The notes: a model not told the origin generated them from the sequence alone. A stretch of 38,234 nucleotides of DNA from Microbacterium azadirachtae (GCF_000956545.1 NZ_JYIT01000053.1:1-38234), one strand, 5' to 3'. Positions 23,541-32,469 are shown, counted from the first letter of the stretch. Numbers and translations: made by a program.

Positions 23541-23729
23541 CTGCACAACGCCGCCCGGTCCCTGCACAACGGCGCCCGCTCCCTGCAGAACGGCGGCAGG
23601 TCCCTGCAGAACAGCCGCGGGTCCCTGCACAACGCCGCCCGGTCCCTGCACAACGGCGCCCGGCCCCTGCAGAACAGCGCCCGGTCCCTGCGCAACGGCG
23701 TGGACGCCCTGCACAAGGGCGGGCACGGA
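23541..23729 (+). repeat. 21-bp tandem repeat array, right block (plus orientation)
   Basis: Nine units with exact 21-bp period starting CTGCACAACGGCGCCCGGTC; starts at 23541, 23562, 23583 and so on to 23709. One frame reads LHNAARS, LHNGARS, LQNGGRS, LQNSRGS. Units are homologous to the left block in opposite orientation, so the two form an extended imperfect inverted repeat filling the 471-bp gap between NRDE and coaBC. Confidence 0.85.
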
Positions 23730-23751
23730 TGCCGGATGGCAGAATCGAGGG

Positions 23752-24969
23752 ATGGACATCGTGGTGGGGGTCTCCGGCGGCATCGCGGCGTACAAGTCGG
23801 TGCAGCTGGTGCGCCTTCTCGTGAAGGCCGGCCACGACGTCACGGTCGTGCCCACGGAGGACGCCCTGCGATTCGTGGGCGTGCCCACCTGGGAGGCGAT
23901 CAGCCGCAACCCGGTCACCACGAGCGTGCACGACGACGTCGCCCGGGTGCGCCACGTCGCCCTCGGCCAGGGCGCGGATCTCGTCGTGGTCGCGCCCGCC
24001 ACCGCGAACACGCTGGCGCGCATGTCGGCGGGCATCGCCGACAACCTGCTCGGCACGACCCTGCTCGCCACGACTGCGCCGGTGCTCGTGGCGCCCGCGA
24101 TGCACGCGGAGATGTGGGCGCATCCGGCGACCCGCGCCAACATGCGCACGCTCGTCGAGCGCGGCGTGCACGTCATCGGTCCGGACGACGGCGAGCTCGC
24201 GGGCGGCGACAGCGGACCCGGCCGGATGAGCGAGCCCGAGGCGATCGCGGAGGCGGCCTTGCGCCTACTCGCGCCGCAGGATCTGGCCGGACTCCGCGTC
24301 GCGGTCTCGGCGGGCGGAACCCGCGAGCCGATCGATCCCGTGCGCTACCTCGGCAATCGGTCGAGCGGCCGGCAGGGGGCGGCGCTCGCGGTCGAGGCGG
24401 CCGGGCGCGGCGCCGACGTCGACCTCGTCGCGGCGAACCTGGCCGGCGACGTCCTCGCCGCAGCGGCGCATCCGCGCATCCGGATCCACCGGGTCGGGAC
24501 CGCCGCCGAGCTCGCGACCGCGATGAAGGACGCCGCGGCTGCGGCGGACGTCGTCGTCATGGCCGCGGCCGTCGCGGACTACCGCCCGGCGCAGGCCGCG
24601 GCGCACAAGCTCACCAAGGAGGACGGGATCCTCGAGCGCATCGACCTCGTCGAGAACGAGGACGTGCTCGCGGCCCTCGGGGCTTCCCGCCGTGAGGGCG
24701 CTGCGCCCGAGAGGCAGATCCTCGTCGGCTTCGCCGCGGAGACCTCGACCGACGCCGACGCCCGACGCGAGCGTGCGCGGCGCAAGCGTGCGCGCAAGGG
24801 CGCCGACCTCCTCGCGGTGAACCTCGCGGACGCCGACCACGGGTTCGAGAAGCCCGACAACGCGGTGGAGATCATCGGTCCGGATGGCGAGGTCGTCGCG
24901 GCCGTGTCGGGATCCAAGCGTCGCATCGCGACCGCCCTCTGGGACGCGGTCGTGGCGCTGCGTCCCTGA
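23752..24969 (+). CDS. coaBC: Bifunctional phosphopantothenoylcysteine decarboxylase / phosphopantothenate-cysteine ligase
   Basis: 405 residues, fused CoaC-CoaB for coenzyme A synthesis. CoaC half (1 to about 180, FMN flavoprotein): VGVSGGIAAYKSVQLVRLL, catalytic His in VRHVALGQGADLVVVAPATANTLA, and PAMHAEMW (His at the usual Asn, as in other actinobacterial CoaBC). CoaB half: VSAGGTREPIDPVRYLGNRSSGRQG, AAAVADYRP, and KGADLLAVNLADADHGFEKPDN, which together bind CTP and 4'-phosphopantothenate. GAGG nearly touches ATG 23752, so initiation may be weak or leaderless. The frame stays open far upstream but only through the repeat array and antisense to NRDE. Its promoter must lie in or near the 21-bp repeats. 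Confidence 0.95.
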   Translation: MDIVVGVSGGIAAYKSVQLVRLLVKAGHDVTVVPTEDALRFVGVPTWEAISRNPVTTSVHDDVARVRHVALGQGADLVVVAPATANTLARMSAGIADNLLGTTLLATTAPVLVAPAMHAEMWAHPATRANMRTLVERGVHVIGPDDGELAGGDSGPGRMSEPEAIAEAALRLLAPQDLAGLRVAVSAGGTREPIDPVRYLGNRSSGRQGAALAVEAAGRGADVDLVAANLAGDVLAAAAHPRIRIHRVGTAAELATAMKDAAAAADVVVMAAAVADYRPAQAAAHKLTKEDGILERIDLVENEDVLAALGASRREGAAPERQILVGFAAETSTDADARRERARRKRARKGADLLAVNLADADHGFEKPDNAVEIIGPDGEVVAAVSGSKRRIATALWDAVVALRP

Positions 24970-24974
24970 GGCGG

Positions 24975-24991
24975 GTGCGACGACGTCGCAC
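24975..24991 (+). terminator. Hairpin after coaBC
   Basis: GTGCGAC-GAC-GTCGCAC, perfect 7-bp stem with a 3-nt loop, 6 bp after the coaBC stop; no T-run. Confidence 0.45.
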
Positions 24992-25019
24992 AAGGCTGGC
25001 GCGTCGGGCCACGCCGCAG

Positions 25020-25061
25020 TAACATTTTCGTATTGCAAAAATCAAGTTTCATAGAATGGAA
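25020..25061 (+). promoter_or_regulatory. Promoter -10 and paired IclR-type boxes before the HpcH/HpaI-like gene
   Basis: TAACAT at 25020-25025 is a -10 candidate with a weak -35. Directly after it come TTTCG-TATTG-CAAAA (25026-25040) and TTTCA-TAGAA-TGGAA (25047-25061), both fitting TTYCR-N5-YGRAA with at most one mismatch and 21 bp apart. The second ends 4 nt before the start codon. The same pair layout occurs before uraD and malic enzyme. Confidence 0.6.
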
Positions 25062-25065
25062 TGCA

Positions 25066-25941
25066 ATGAACGCTCCGCTCCCCACTGCCGGCCCGCGCGA
25101 GATTGCGCCGGAGCTGGCGCGCTCGTGGCTGCTCGTCGCCGCGACGAAGCCGGAGACGTTCGACGAGGCCGCCCGCTCCCACGCCGACGCCGTCGTGCTC
25201 GACGTGGAGGACGCGGTCGACGCGAGCCGCAAGGACTCCGCCCGTGACGACGTCGTGCGCTGGCTGCACGGCGCGACGGCCGACGGCCGGCCGAACCGGG
25301 CCTGGGTGCGGATCAACGACGCGACCAGCGAGCACTGGTCGCCCGACCTCGACGGCCTGCGCGACGCCCCCGGCCTGCAGGGCGTGATGCTCGCCAAGAC
25401 CGAGTTCGGCGGCCAGGTCATGGACACGTTCAACCGCCTGGGCGCGAAGGTCCCCGTGGTCGCGCTGGTGGAATCCGCGATCGGCATCGAGAACGCGACC
25501 GAGATCGCGCGTGCGAAGGGCGTGTTCCGCCTGGCCTTCGGCAGCGGCGACTTCCGCCGCGACACCGGCATGTCGGCCGACCGCGAGGCCATGGCCTACC
25601 CCCGGGCCCGGCTCGTGATCTCCAGCCGCGCCGGCGGGCTGCCCGGACCCATCGACGGCCCGACGGTCGGATCCAGCCACCCGATCCTGCGCGAGCAGTC
25701 GGCGATCACCGTGTCGATGGGCATGACCGGGAAGCTCTGCCTCACAGCGGATCAGACCCCCGTCGTGAACGAGGTCATCAGCCCCACCCGCACCGATGTC
25801 GAGTGGGCCTACGAGTTCCTCGAGGACTTCGATGCGCGCGGACGCATCGTCCGCGACGGGAGCGACCTGCCCCGCCTCGGTCGCGCCCGCAAGATCATGC
25901 AGCTCGCCGAGGCGTTCGGCGTGCTGCCCGTCACCCACTGA
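25066..25941 (+). CDS. HpcH/HpaI aldolase / citrate lyase beta-like protein (CoA ester lyase type)
   Basis: 291 residues, TIM-barrel lyase: SWLLVAATKPETFDEAA, the metal/acid loop VVLDVEDAVDASRKDSARDDV, RAWVRINDA, GVMLAKTEFGGQV, VVALVESAIGIENA and FGSGDFRRDTGM. Members cleave or form C-C bonds in malyl-CoA, citramalyl-CoA or similar. With purine genes nearby, handling of glyoxylate released from ureidoglycolate is an attractive guess. ATG 25066 follows a weak GGAA; the reading frame extends back to a TTG at 25033 but that would lie inside the operator boxes. Bcp follows after 20 bp in the same unit. Regulation by the IclR protein at 33523-34314 is predicted from shared boxes. Confidence 0.83.
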   Translation: MNAPLPTAGPREIAPELARSWLLVAATKPETFDEAARSHADAVVLDVEDAVDASRKDSARDDVVRWLHGATADGRPNRAWVRINDATSEHWSPDLDGLRDAPGLQGVMLAKTEFGGQVMDTFNRLGAKVPVVALVESAIGIENATEIARAKGVFRLAFGSGDFRRDTGMSADREAMAYPRARLVISSRAGGLPGPIDGPTVGSSHPILREQSAITVSMGMTGKLCLTADQTPVVNEVISPTRTDVEWAYEFLEDFDARGRIVRDGSDLPRLGRARKIMQLAEAFGVLPVTH

Positions 25942-25961
25942 TCCATCCGAACGGAGACACC

Positions 25962-26429
25962 ATGACCACTCGCCTCGCCCCCGGCGACACCGCGCCCGCC
26001 TTCTCCCTCGACGACGCCGACGGCGCCCGGCTCTCGCTCGAGGACTACCGCGGCCGCAACGTCGTCGTGTACTTCTACCCGAAGGCGGCCACGCCCGGCT
26101 GCACCACGGAGGCGTGCGACTTCCGCGACAGCCTGTCGTCGCTCGACGCCGCCGGCTACTCGGTGATCGGCATCTCGCCCGACGAGGTGGCCGACATCCG
26201 CGCCTTCTCCGACGCCGAGGGCCTGACCTTCCCGCTGCTCGCCGACACCGACGCCGCCGTGGCGCGCGCCTGGGGAGTGTGGGGCGAGAAGACGGTCGGC
26301 GACCGCACGTTCGACGGCGTCATCCGCTCGACCTTCGTGCTGGACGGCGACGGGGTCGTGCAGCGCGCCGAGTACGGCGTGGATGCGACCGGCCATGTCG
26401 CGCGCCTGCGCGAAGAGCTCGGCGTCTGA
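25962..26429 (+). CDS. bcp: Thioredoxin-dependent peroxiredoxin, Bcp type
   Basis: 155 residues: FYPKAATPGCTTEACDFRD carries peroxidatic Cys47 and resolving Cys52, the atypical 2-Cys Bcp/PrxQ arrangement; FPLLADTDAAVARAWGV and RSTFVLDGDGVV complete the fold. It reduces hydrogen and organic peroxides using thioredoxin in the cytoplasm. GGAG is 6 nt before ATG; it is 20 bp behind the HpcH/HpaI gene. If both belong to the purine regulon, the enzyme could deal with the H2O2 made by uricase; that is inference. Confidence 0.92.
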   Translation: MTTRLAPGDTAPAFSLDDADGARLSLEDYRGRNVVVYFYPKAATPGCTTEACDFRDSLSSLDAAGYSVIGISPDEVADIRAFSDAEGLTFPLLADTDAAVARAWGVWGEKTVGDRTFDGVIRSTFVLDGDGVVQRAEYGVDATGHVARLREELGV

Positions 26430-26440
26430 ACAAGACGCAG

Positions 26441-26520
26441 CCCTTCCCTCGGTCATTGAGCGAGGACGCCGAAGGCGCCTCCCTTCCCTCGGTCGTTGAG
26501 CGGGGACGCCGAAGGCGACC
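26441..26520. repeat. Two tandem 40-bp repeat units
   Basis: 26441-26480 and 26481-26520 are direct repeats with four differences, each containing CCCTTCCCTCGGTCRTTGAG, then CGRGGACGCCGAAGGCG. The GGTCGTTGAGC type of element is frequent between genes in Microbacteriaceae. Together with the following hairpin it fills most of the 322-bp gap between bcp and uraD. Confidence 0.8.
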
Positions 26521-26565
26521 GAGACGAAACGCGGTGCTCTTGCGAGGGCACCGCGTTTCGTCTCG
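26520..26565. terminator. 18-bp perfect hairpin between bcp and uraD
   Basis: CGAGACGAAACGCGGTGC (26520-26537) pairs with GCACCGCGTTTCGTCTCG (26548-26565), 10-nt loop. Likely terminator for bcp and part of the adjoining repeat element. Confidence 0.7.
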
Positions 26566-26595
26566 CGAAGAGAGGGCGGGAACTTCGCCGGGGGC

Positions 26596-26663
26596 TTGAC
26601 ATCGCCGGATCCGATCCGCACAATGGTTTACACATGCTGAAATAACAGTTCCGGACTGCGGAA
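26596..26663 (+). promoter_or_regulatory. Promoter and paired IclR-type boxes before uraD
   Basis: TTGACA (26596-26601), 17 nt, CACAAT (26619-26624). Downstream lie TTACA-CATGC-TGAAA (26628-26642) and the perfect inverted repeat TTCCG-GACTG-CGGAA (26649-26663), 21 bp apart, covering the expected transcription start. Binding there should repress the urate operon. Confidence 0.68.
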
Positions 26664-26751
26664 ACCATCACCACGATGATCCGGGAACCTCTCGATAGGA
26701 TCCCGCCGTACGCTCTACACGCCGGATGCCAGCATGGCTTGAGGATCGAAG

Positions 26752-27255
26752 ATGTTGCTCGAGGAGTTCAACTCCGCAGGCCGCGCCGATGCCGCGGCTG
26801 CCGTGAAGCCCGCGCTGGACATCCCCCGCTGGATCGACGCGATCGTGGACGCCCGCCCCTACGCCTCGGTCGACGCGCTCTCCGCCGCCGCCCTCGAGGC
26901 CGCCGCGCCGCTCAGCGAGGCCGAGCTCGACGGAGCGCTGGCGCACCACCCGCGGATCGGCGCGAAGGTCGACGGCACCAGCGCCGAGGCCGCGCACTCG
27001 CGCCGGGAGCAGCCGAGCGTCGACGACGTCACGGCCGCGGCGCTCGCCGAGGGCAACCGCGCCTACGAGGAGCGGTTCGACCGCGTCTTCCTGGTGCGCG
27101 CCGCCGGACGCACCGCCGAGGAGATCCTGGCCCTGCTGCAGCAGCGGCTCGGCAACACCGACGAGCAGGAGCTCGCCGTCGTCGACCAGCAGCTGCGCGA
27201 GATCGCGGCCCTGCGCCTGGCGGCGGCCATCGAGACCGAAGGAGCGAGCGCATGA
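26752..27255 (+). CDS. uraD: OHCU decarboxylase
   Basis: 167 residues, all helical UraD fold. HHPRIGAKV (65-73) contains the catalytic His of the family (HPRIG), and FLVRAAGRTAEEILALLQQRLGN (113-135) the conserved phenylalanine/arginine/glutamate region. It converts 2-oxo-4-hydroxy-4-carboxy-5-ureidoimidazoline to (S)-allantoin, the last step from urate. GAGG is 7 nt before ATG; its stop overlaps the uraH start. First gene of uraD-uraH-uricase, behind the promoter and boxes at 26596-26663. Confidence 0.93.
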   Translation: MLLEEFNSAGRADAAAAVKPALDIPRWIDAIVDARPYASVDALSAAALEAAAPLSEAELDGALAHHPRIGAKVDGTSAEAAHSRREQPSVDDVTAAALAEGNRAYEERFDRVFLVRAAGRTAEEILALLQQRLGNTDEQELAVVDQQLREIAALRLAAAIETEGASA

Positions 27256-27593
27256 GCGTCTCCCACGTGACCACCCACATCCTGGACACCACACTCGGGC
27301 GCCCCGCGCCCGGCGTCGCCGTCGTACTCGAGGCCCGAGTCGGCGATGGGTGGTCGGGGATCGGTACGGGCCTCACCGATGCTGACGGGCGGGTGAAAGA
27401 GCTGGGCCCGGAGCGGCTGGAGAGCGGTGCGTACCGCCTCCGGTTCGACACCGCGGCCTACTTCGCCGGCATCGAGACGGACGCCTTCTTCCCGGAGGTG
27501 GTGCTGACCTTCCTGGTCGACGCCGAGCAGGCGCACTATCACGTGCCGCTGCTGCTCAGTCCGTTCGCCTATTCCACCTACCGAGGAAGCTAA
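27252..27593 (+). CDS. uraH: 5-hydroxyisourate hydrolase
   Basis: 113 residues, transthyretin-related. SHVTTHILDTTLGRPAPGVAV at the N-terminus and the C-terminal YSTYRGS tetrapeptide signature identify the enzyme; it forms a tetramer and hydrolyses 5-hydroxyisourate from uricase to OHCU for UraD. The start ATG overlaps the uraD stop; the end is 12 bp before uricase with GAGGAA ahead of that ATG. Confidence 0.95.
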   Translation: MSVSHVTTHILDTTLGRPAPGVAVVLEARVGDGWSGIGTGLTDADGRVKELGPERLESGAYRLRFDTAAYFAGIETDAFFPEVVLTFLVDAEQAHYHVPLLLSPFAYSTYRGS

Positions 27594-27605
27594 GAGGAAT
27601 CCGAC

Positions 27606-28499
27606 ATGACCACCATCACCCTGGGCAAGAACCAGTACGGCAAGGCGGAGAACCGGGTCGTCCGCATCACGCGCGACACCGACCGCCACGAGATCGAGGA
27701 CCTCAACGTCACCTCGCAGCTGCGCGGCGACTTCGCCTCGGCGCACTTCGACGGCAACAACGAGAACGTCGTCGCCACCGACACCCAGAAGAACACGGTC
27801 TACGCCTTCGCCAAGGACGGCGTGGGAAGCCCCGAGGAGTTCCTCCTCCGTCTCGGCCGGCACTTCACCGGCGAGTTCGACTGGGTGACCGGCGGACGCT
27901 GGGCCGCCGAGCAGTACACCTGGCTGCGCATCGAGGGCGACAACGGCGAGCACGACCACGCGTTCGCGCGCGGCGGCACCGAGACCCGCACCGCGGTCGT
28001 GCAGATCGACGGCGACGACACCACGATCATCGCGGGCCTCCAGGACCTCACGGTGCTCAAGTCGACCGCGAGCGGCTTCGTCGGCTACCCGCGCGACAAG
28101 TACACGACGCTCCCCGAGACCGAGGACCGGATCCTCGCGACCTCGGTGACGGCCAAGTGGCGCTACAACCGCAACGACATCGACTTCAACGAGGTCTACG
28201 CCGACGTGCGCCGCCTGCTCCTGGCCGGCTTCTCGCGCAACTACTCCTACGCTCTGCAGCACACGCTCAAGGAGATGGCAGAGGCCGTGCTCGAGGCCCA
28301 CCCGGAGATCGACGAGATCCGCTTCTCCACCCCGAACAAGCACCACTTCGTCGTGGATCTGTCCCCGTTCGGCCTGGAGAACCCCAACGAGGTCTTCTAC
28401 GCGGCCGACCGTCCGTACGGCCTCATCGAGGCGTCGTTCCTGCGCGACGGCGCCGACGCCGACCACTGGTCGTGGGACGGCATCGCCGGCTTCTGCTGA
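27606..28499 (+). CDS. pucL: Uricase (factor-independent urate hydroxylase)
   Basis: 297 residues, two T-fold repeats. Lys13 (QYGKAENR) and Thr58 (VVATDTQKNTVYAFAK) match the catalytic Lys-Thr pair, and NKHHFVVDLSPFGL near 245 supplies the active-site His. It oxidises urate with O2 to 5-hydroxyisourate, releasing H2O2, without cofactor. Third gene of the urate operon; a 13-bp hairpin follows 19 bp after the stop. Confidence 0.95.
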   Translation: MTTITLGKNQYGKAENRVVRITRDTDRHEIEDLNVTSQLRGDFASAHFDGNNENVVATDTQKNTVYAFAKDGVGSPEEFLLRLGRHFTGEFDWVTGGRWAAEQYTWLRIEGDNGEHDHAFARGGTETRTAVVQIDGDDTTIIAGLQDLTVLKSTASGFVGYPRDKYTTLPETEDRILATSVTAKWRYNRNDIDFNEVYADVRRLLLAGFSRNYSYALQHTLKEMAEAVLEAHPEIDEIRFSTPNKHHFVVDLSPFGLENPNEVFYAADRPYGLIEASFLRDGADADHWSWDGIAGFC

Positions 28500-28518
28500 G
28501 CGCGCTCGGCACCGGGAT

Positions 28519-28554
28519 GAGGGGATGGATCCGCCTGATGAGATCCATCCCCTC
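28519..28554. terminator. Bidirectional hairpin between uricase and SDR
   Basis: GAGGGGATGGATC (28519-28531) pairs with GATCCATCCCCTC (28542-28554), 10-nt loop, between convergent genes whose stops are 65 bp apart. Confidence 0.7.
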
Positions 28555-28564
28555 GTCCGCGATC

Positions 28565-29311
28565 TCAGCCGCGCCCGCCGAACGGCATCCCGCTCGCGGT
28601 GATCGTGAGGGCGCCGATGTTCGCCTCGAGCGGCAGATCCGCCATGAACAGCACCGTGCGCGCGGCCTCGTCGACCGAGAACGTCGGCTCGACCTTCCTG
28701 GTCCCGTCGGCCTGCAGCGCCCCGGATCCGACGCCGAGCTCGTCCATGATCTCGGTGCGGGTGTTGCCGATGTCGATCTGACCGCAGGAGATCCGGTCCG
28801 CCCGGCCGTCCAGGTCGATGGACCTCGTGAGCCCCGTCGGCGCATGCTTGCTCACGGCGTAGGCCACCGAGAGGGGGCGCGGGGCCTGCGCGGAGATGGA
28901 TCCGTTGTTGATGATGCGGCCGCCCTGCGGGGTCTGCGCCCGCATCGTGCGCATCGCGGCGCGGGCGCACAGCAGCGCGCCGGTGAGGTTCACCGCGAGC
29001 GTCTGCTCCCAGTCGGCGAGCTCGATGTCCGCCGCCGACACGGCAGGGCCGAAGGCGCCGGCGTTGTTGAAGAGCACGTCGACGCGGCCCCACTCGCGCA
29101 CGACGCGGTCGAACAGCGCCTGCACCTCGGCCTCGACCGTCACGTCTGTCGGGAGCACCAGCGCGTCCGGATGCCCGGCCGCCGTCTCCGCCAGCGCAGC
29201 CTCGCGCCGCCCGGCGAGCGCGACGCGGTATCCGGCGGCCAGCATGGTGCGCGCCACGGCGCGTCCGATCCCGGATCCCGCCCCCGTCACCACAGCGATG
29301 CGCGCGTGCAT
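28565..29311 (-). CDS. Short-chain dehydrogenase/reductase
   Basis: 248 residues, classical [11 protein letters not shown] (9-16) binds NAD(P); [12 protein letters not shown] is the NNAG motif; GSISAQ holds the catalytic Ser and YAVSK the Tyr-x3-Lys. DVTVE-type acidic region after strand 3 is ordinary. Substrate unknown. GGGAGGAG is 5-6 nt before ATG 29311. It is divergent from aceE across an 88-bp gap and convergent with uricase. A 15-bp palindrome lies in the shared upstream gap. Confidence 0.9.
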   Translation of the reverse strand: MHARIAVVTGAGSGIGRAVARTMLAAGYRVALAGRREAALAETAAGHPDALVLPTDVTVEAEVQALFDRVVREWGRVDVLFNNAGAFGPAVSAADIELADWEQTLAVNLTGALLCARAAMRTMRAQTPQGGRIINNGSISAQAPRPLSVAYAVSKHAPTGLTRSIDLDGRADRISCGQIDIGNTRTEIMDELGVGSGALQADGTRKVEPTFSVDEAARTVLFMADLPLEANIGALTITASGMPFGGRG

Positions 29312-29336
29312 CCCCACTCCTCCCGACTCGACTGCG

Positions 29337-29351
29337 CTGCCGGACCGGCAG
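29337..29351. promoter_or_regulatory. 15-bp palindrome between SDR and aceE
   Basis: CTGCCGG-A-CCGGCAG, perfect 7-bp arms around one base, in the only shared control region of the divergent pair. A TAACAG -10-like element for aceE begins 12 bp later. Could be an operator; a chance GC palindrome is possible. Confidence 0.35.
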
Positions 29352-29399
29352 CCCCCTCCATCTAACAGGTCCCCCCGACTTCTCACAGAAAGGCCGAAG

Positions 29400-32105
29400 A
29401 TGCACGAACAGAGCACCTCCGCCGCCCTCGGATCCGACACCCAGGATCACGATCCCGAAGAGACCGCCGAATGGCTGGAGTCGCTGGACGCGCTGGTCGC
29501 CGAGCGCGGCGCCGAGCGCGGCGAGCACATCGTGCGCTCGCTCGTCGCCCGCTCGGGATACTCCGCCGAGCCGCGCGCGACCACCGACTACGTCAACACG
29601 ATCGCCGCCGCCGACGAGCCCGCCTACCCGGGCGACGAGGAGCTCGAGCGCCGCTACCGCGCCTGGATGCGCTGGAACGCCGCGATCCTCGTGCACCGCG
29701 CGCAGCGCCCCGGCATCGGCGTGGGAGGCCACATCTCCACGTACGCGGGCGCCGCGACGCTGTACGAGGTCGGCTTCAACCACTTCTTCCGCGGCAAGGA
29801 CCACCCCGGCGGGGGCGACCAGGTCTACTTCCAGGGCCACGCCTCGCCCGGCATGTACGCCCGCGCGTTCCTGGAGGGGCGCCTCAGCGAGGAGGATCTC
29901 GACGGCTTCCGCCAGGAGAAGTCCCGCGAGGGCCACGCGCTGAGCTCCTACCCGCACCCGCGGCTCATGCCGGAGTTCTGGGAGTTCCCGACGGTGTCGA
30001 TGGGCATCGGCCCGATGAACGCGATCTACCAGGCGCAGTCGAACCGCTACCTGCAGGGCCGCGGCCTGAAGGACACGAGCGACCAGCACGTCTGGGCCTT
30101 CCTCGGCGACGGCGAGATGGACGAGCCGGAGAGCCGCGGCCTGCTGCAGCTCGCCGCCAACGACGGGCTCGACAACCTCACCTTCGTGGTCAACTGCAAC
30201 CTGCAGCGCCTGGACGGCCCGGTGCGCGGCAACGGCAAGATCATCCAGGAGCTCGAGGGATTCTTCCGCGGCGCCGGCTGGAATGTGATCAAGGTCGTCT
30301 GGGGGCGGGAGTGGGACGACCTGCTCGCCCGTGACGCCTCGGGCGCACTGCTCGACATCATGAACACCACCCGCGACGGCGACTACCAGACGTACAAGGC
30401 CGAGTCCGGCGGGTTCATCCGGGAGCACTTCTTCGGCAAGGATCCGCGTGCGCTCGCGCTCGTGGAGAACCTCACCGACGACCAGATCTGGGGGCTCAAG
30501 CGCGGCGGCCACGATTACCGGAAGGTGTTCGCCGCGTACCGGAAGTCGCTCGAGCACAACGGCAAGCCCACCGTGATCCTCGTCAAGACGGTCAAGGGCT
30601 ACGGCCTCGGGCCGCGCTTCGAGGCGCGCAACGCGACCCACCAGATGAAGAAGCTGACGCTGCAGGACCTCAAGGACTTCCGCGACCACCTGCGCGTGCC
30701 GATCACCGACGAGCAGCTCGAGGCGAACCCGTACGAGCCGCCGTACTACCACCCGGGCGCCGACGCCCCCGAGATCCGCTACCTGCAGGAGCGCCGCCGC
30801 GCTCTCGGCGGCTACCTGCCCGAGCGCCGGCCGAACGCCTCCGGCGAGATCGCGCTGCCGGATGCGAAGGCGTACGAGGTGGCGGCACGCGGATCCGGCA
30901 AGCAGCAGGCGGCGACCACGATGGCGTTCGTGCGCGTGCTGAAGGACCTCATGCGCGACAAGGAGTTCGGCGCGCGCATCGTGCCGATCATCCCCGACGA
31001 GGCCCGCACCTTCGGCATGGACGCGTTCTTCCCGACCGCGAAGATCTACAACCCGAACGGGCAGAACTACCTCGCCGTCGACCGCGACATCGTGCTCTCG
31101 TACAAGGAGTCCGAGGCGGGGCAGATCCTGCACGTCGGCATCAACGAGGCCGGATCCATCGCCGCCTTCACCGCGGCGGGCACCGCCTACGCCACGCACG
31201 GCGTGCCCCTCGTGCCGGTGTACGTGTTCTATTCGATGTTCGGCTTCCAGCGCACCGGCGACTCGCTGTGGGCGGCCGCCGACCAGATGGCGCGCGGGTT
31301 CCTGATCTCGGCGACCGCGGGGCGCACGACGCTGACCGGTGAGGGTCTGCAGCACGCCGACGGGCACTCCCCGCTGCTCGCCGCGACGAACGCGGCCGTC
31401 GTGACGTACGACCCGGCGTTCGGCTACGAGATCGGCCACATCGTGCGCGCCGGCATCGAGCGCATGTACGGCGCCGAGTCGACCGACCGCAACGTCATCT
31501 ACAACCTCATGGTCTACAACGAGCCGATCGTGCAGCCCGCCGAGCCCGAGGGCGTCGACGTCGCGGGAATCCTCGGCGGCATCCACCGGATCGCTCCGGT
31601 CGCGGCGCCCCGGGCGCACCTGCTGGCCTCGGGCATCGGCGTGACCTGGGCGCAGGAGGCGCAGCAGCTGCTGCGCGACGACTGGGGCGTGGACGCCGAC
31701 GTGTGGTCGGTGACCTCGTGGACCGAGCTGCGCCGCGACGCGGTCGCCGCCGAGGAGGATGCGTTCCTCGGCCGCGGCACGCGGGTGCCGTTCGTGCAGC
31801 GGCAGCTCTCCGACGCGCACGGCCCGATCGTGGCCGTCAGCGACTACGCGAAGGATCTGCCCGACCAGATCCGCCATTTCGTGCCGAACGACTGGGCGAC
31901 CCTGGGCGCCGACGGCTTCGGCTTCTCGGACACGCGCGCGGCCGCCCGGCGGTTCTTCAAGATCGACGGCCCGTCGGTCGTGGTGCGCACGCTGCAGCTG
32001 CTCGCGGCCCGGGGCGAGGTGGACGCGGCGATCCCTGTCCAGGCCGCCGAGAAGTACCGCCTGCTCGACGTGAACGCCGGCACGAGCGGCACCGACGCGG
32101 AGTAG
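29400..32105 (+). CDS. aceE: Pyruvate dehydrogenase E1 component, homodimeric type
   Basis: 901 residues. The thiamine-diphosphate motif [10 protein letters not shown] (236-245) through [32 protein letters not shown] (111-132) and the pyrimidine domain ([36 protein letters not shown]) match AceE. It decarboxylates pyruvate and acetylates the lipoyl E2 (SucB/DlaT), shared in actinobacteria with the 2-oxoglutarate complex; E2 and E3 genes are not here. ATG 29400 has AAGG 6 nt upstream. It sits between two purine-catabolism blocks but lacks their operator boxes. Length is normal for the family. Confidence 0.96.
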   Translation: MHEQSTSAALGSDTQDHDPEETAEWLESLDALVAERGAERGEHIVRSLVARSGYSAEPRATTDYVNTIAAADEPAYPGDEELERRYRAWMRWNAAILVHRAQRPGIGVGGHISTYAGAATLYEVGFNHFFRGKDHPGGGDQVYFQGHASPGMYARAFLEGRLSEEDLDGFRQEKSREGHALSSYPHPRLMPEFWEFPTVSMGIGPMNAIYQAQSNRYLQGRGLKDTSDQHVWAFLGDGEMDEPESRGLLQLAANDGLDNLTFVVNCNLQRLDGPVRGNGKIIQELEGFFRGAGWNVIKVVWGREWDDLLARDASGALLDIMNTTRDGDYQTYKAESGGFIREHFFGKDPRALALVENLTDDQIWGLKRGGHDYRKVFAAYRKSLEHNGKPTVILVKTVKGYGLGPRFEARNATHQMKKLTLQDLKDFRDHLRVPITDEQLEANPYEPPYYHPGADAPEIRYLQERRRALGGYLPERRPNASGEIALPDAKAYEVAARGSGKQQAATTMAFVRVLKDLMRDKEFGARIVPIIPDEARTFGMDAFFPTAKIYNPNGQNYLAVDRDIVLSYKESEAGQILHVGINEAGSIAAFTAAGTAYATHGVPLVPVYVFYSMFGFQRTGDSLWAAADQMARGFLISATAGRTTLTGEGLQHADGHSPLLAATNAAVVTYDPAFGYEIGHIVRAGIERMYGAESTDRNVIYNLMVYNEPIVQPAEPEGVDVAGILGGIHRIAPVAAPRAHLLASGIGVTWAQEAQQLLRDDWGVDADVWSVTSWTELRRDAVAAEEDAFLGRGTRVPFVQRQLSDAHGPIVAVSDYAKDLPDQIRHFVPNDWATLGADGFGFSDTRAAARRFFKIDGPSVVVRTLQLLAARGEVDAAIPVQAAEKYRLLDVNAGTSGTDAE

Positions 32106-32191
32106 CCCCGGCTGTGCCCCCGGCTGTGCTCGCGGCGCGCGCGTGGCGGCGCGTGTGGCGGCGCGCGTGGCGGTGCCCGTGGCGGTGCGAA

Positions 32192-32239
32192 AGATGGAAA
32201 ACGTCGCTCCTGACTCAGCGGGAGCGACGTTTTCCATCT
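32192..32239. repeat. Palindromic repeat copy 1
   Basis: GATGGAAAACGTCGCTCC (32193-32210) is perfectly complementary to GGAGCGACGTTTTCCATC (32221-32238); one further A-T pair makes 19 bp, loop TGACTCAGCG. It is preceded by a GTGGCGG-rich low-complexity run (32140-32190). Together with copy 2 it occupies the 364-bp gap after aceE, where I see no gene. Confidence 0.85.
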
Positions 32240-32265
32240 CGTCGTGGGAACCGCGGGCCCGCGAA

Positions 32266-32313
32266 GATGGAAAGCGTCGCTCCGCGGATCCTGCCAGCGA
32301 CGTTTTCCCTCTC
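32266..32313. repeat. Palindromic repeat copy 2
   Basis: GATGGAAAGCGTCGCTCC at the left and AGCGACGTTTTCCCTC at the right; 13-bp stem with one G-T pair. Same family as copy 1, 26 bp away. Confidence 0.8.
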
Positions 32314-32469
32314 GCGGTGCCTCCCGAGTCGGCGGCCGAGCACGGCGCGCGGTCCGCAGCGCGGGTCGCCGTCCGCGGCTCGGCCTCCCCAGGCGGCTCC
32401 GGTCAGGGAGATTCCACGGATCACGTGACCGCCAACCCGTCGGGTTCGGCCCTCGGCGAGCATCGGGGA

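Noticed and set aside
23347..23729. CRISPR array
   Set aside because: Units are contiguous 21-bp repeats without spacers and no cas genes are present.
22312..23751. Long in-frame extension upstream of coaBC
   Set aside because: It would run antisense through lipoate ligase and NRDE genes and the 21-bp array; CoaBC proteins begin at the flavoprotein motif encoded from 23752.
27063..32237. A 1724-codon open frame on the minus strand across uraH, uricase, SDR and aceE
   Set aside because: It is antisense to well-recognised genes, is Arg/Ala/Val-rich with no domain, and reflects the scarcity of stops in high-GC DNA.
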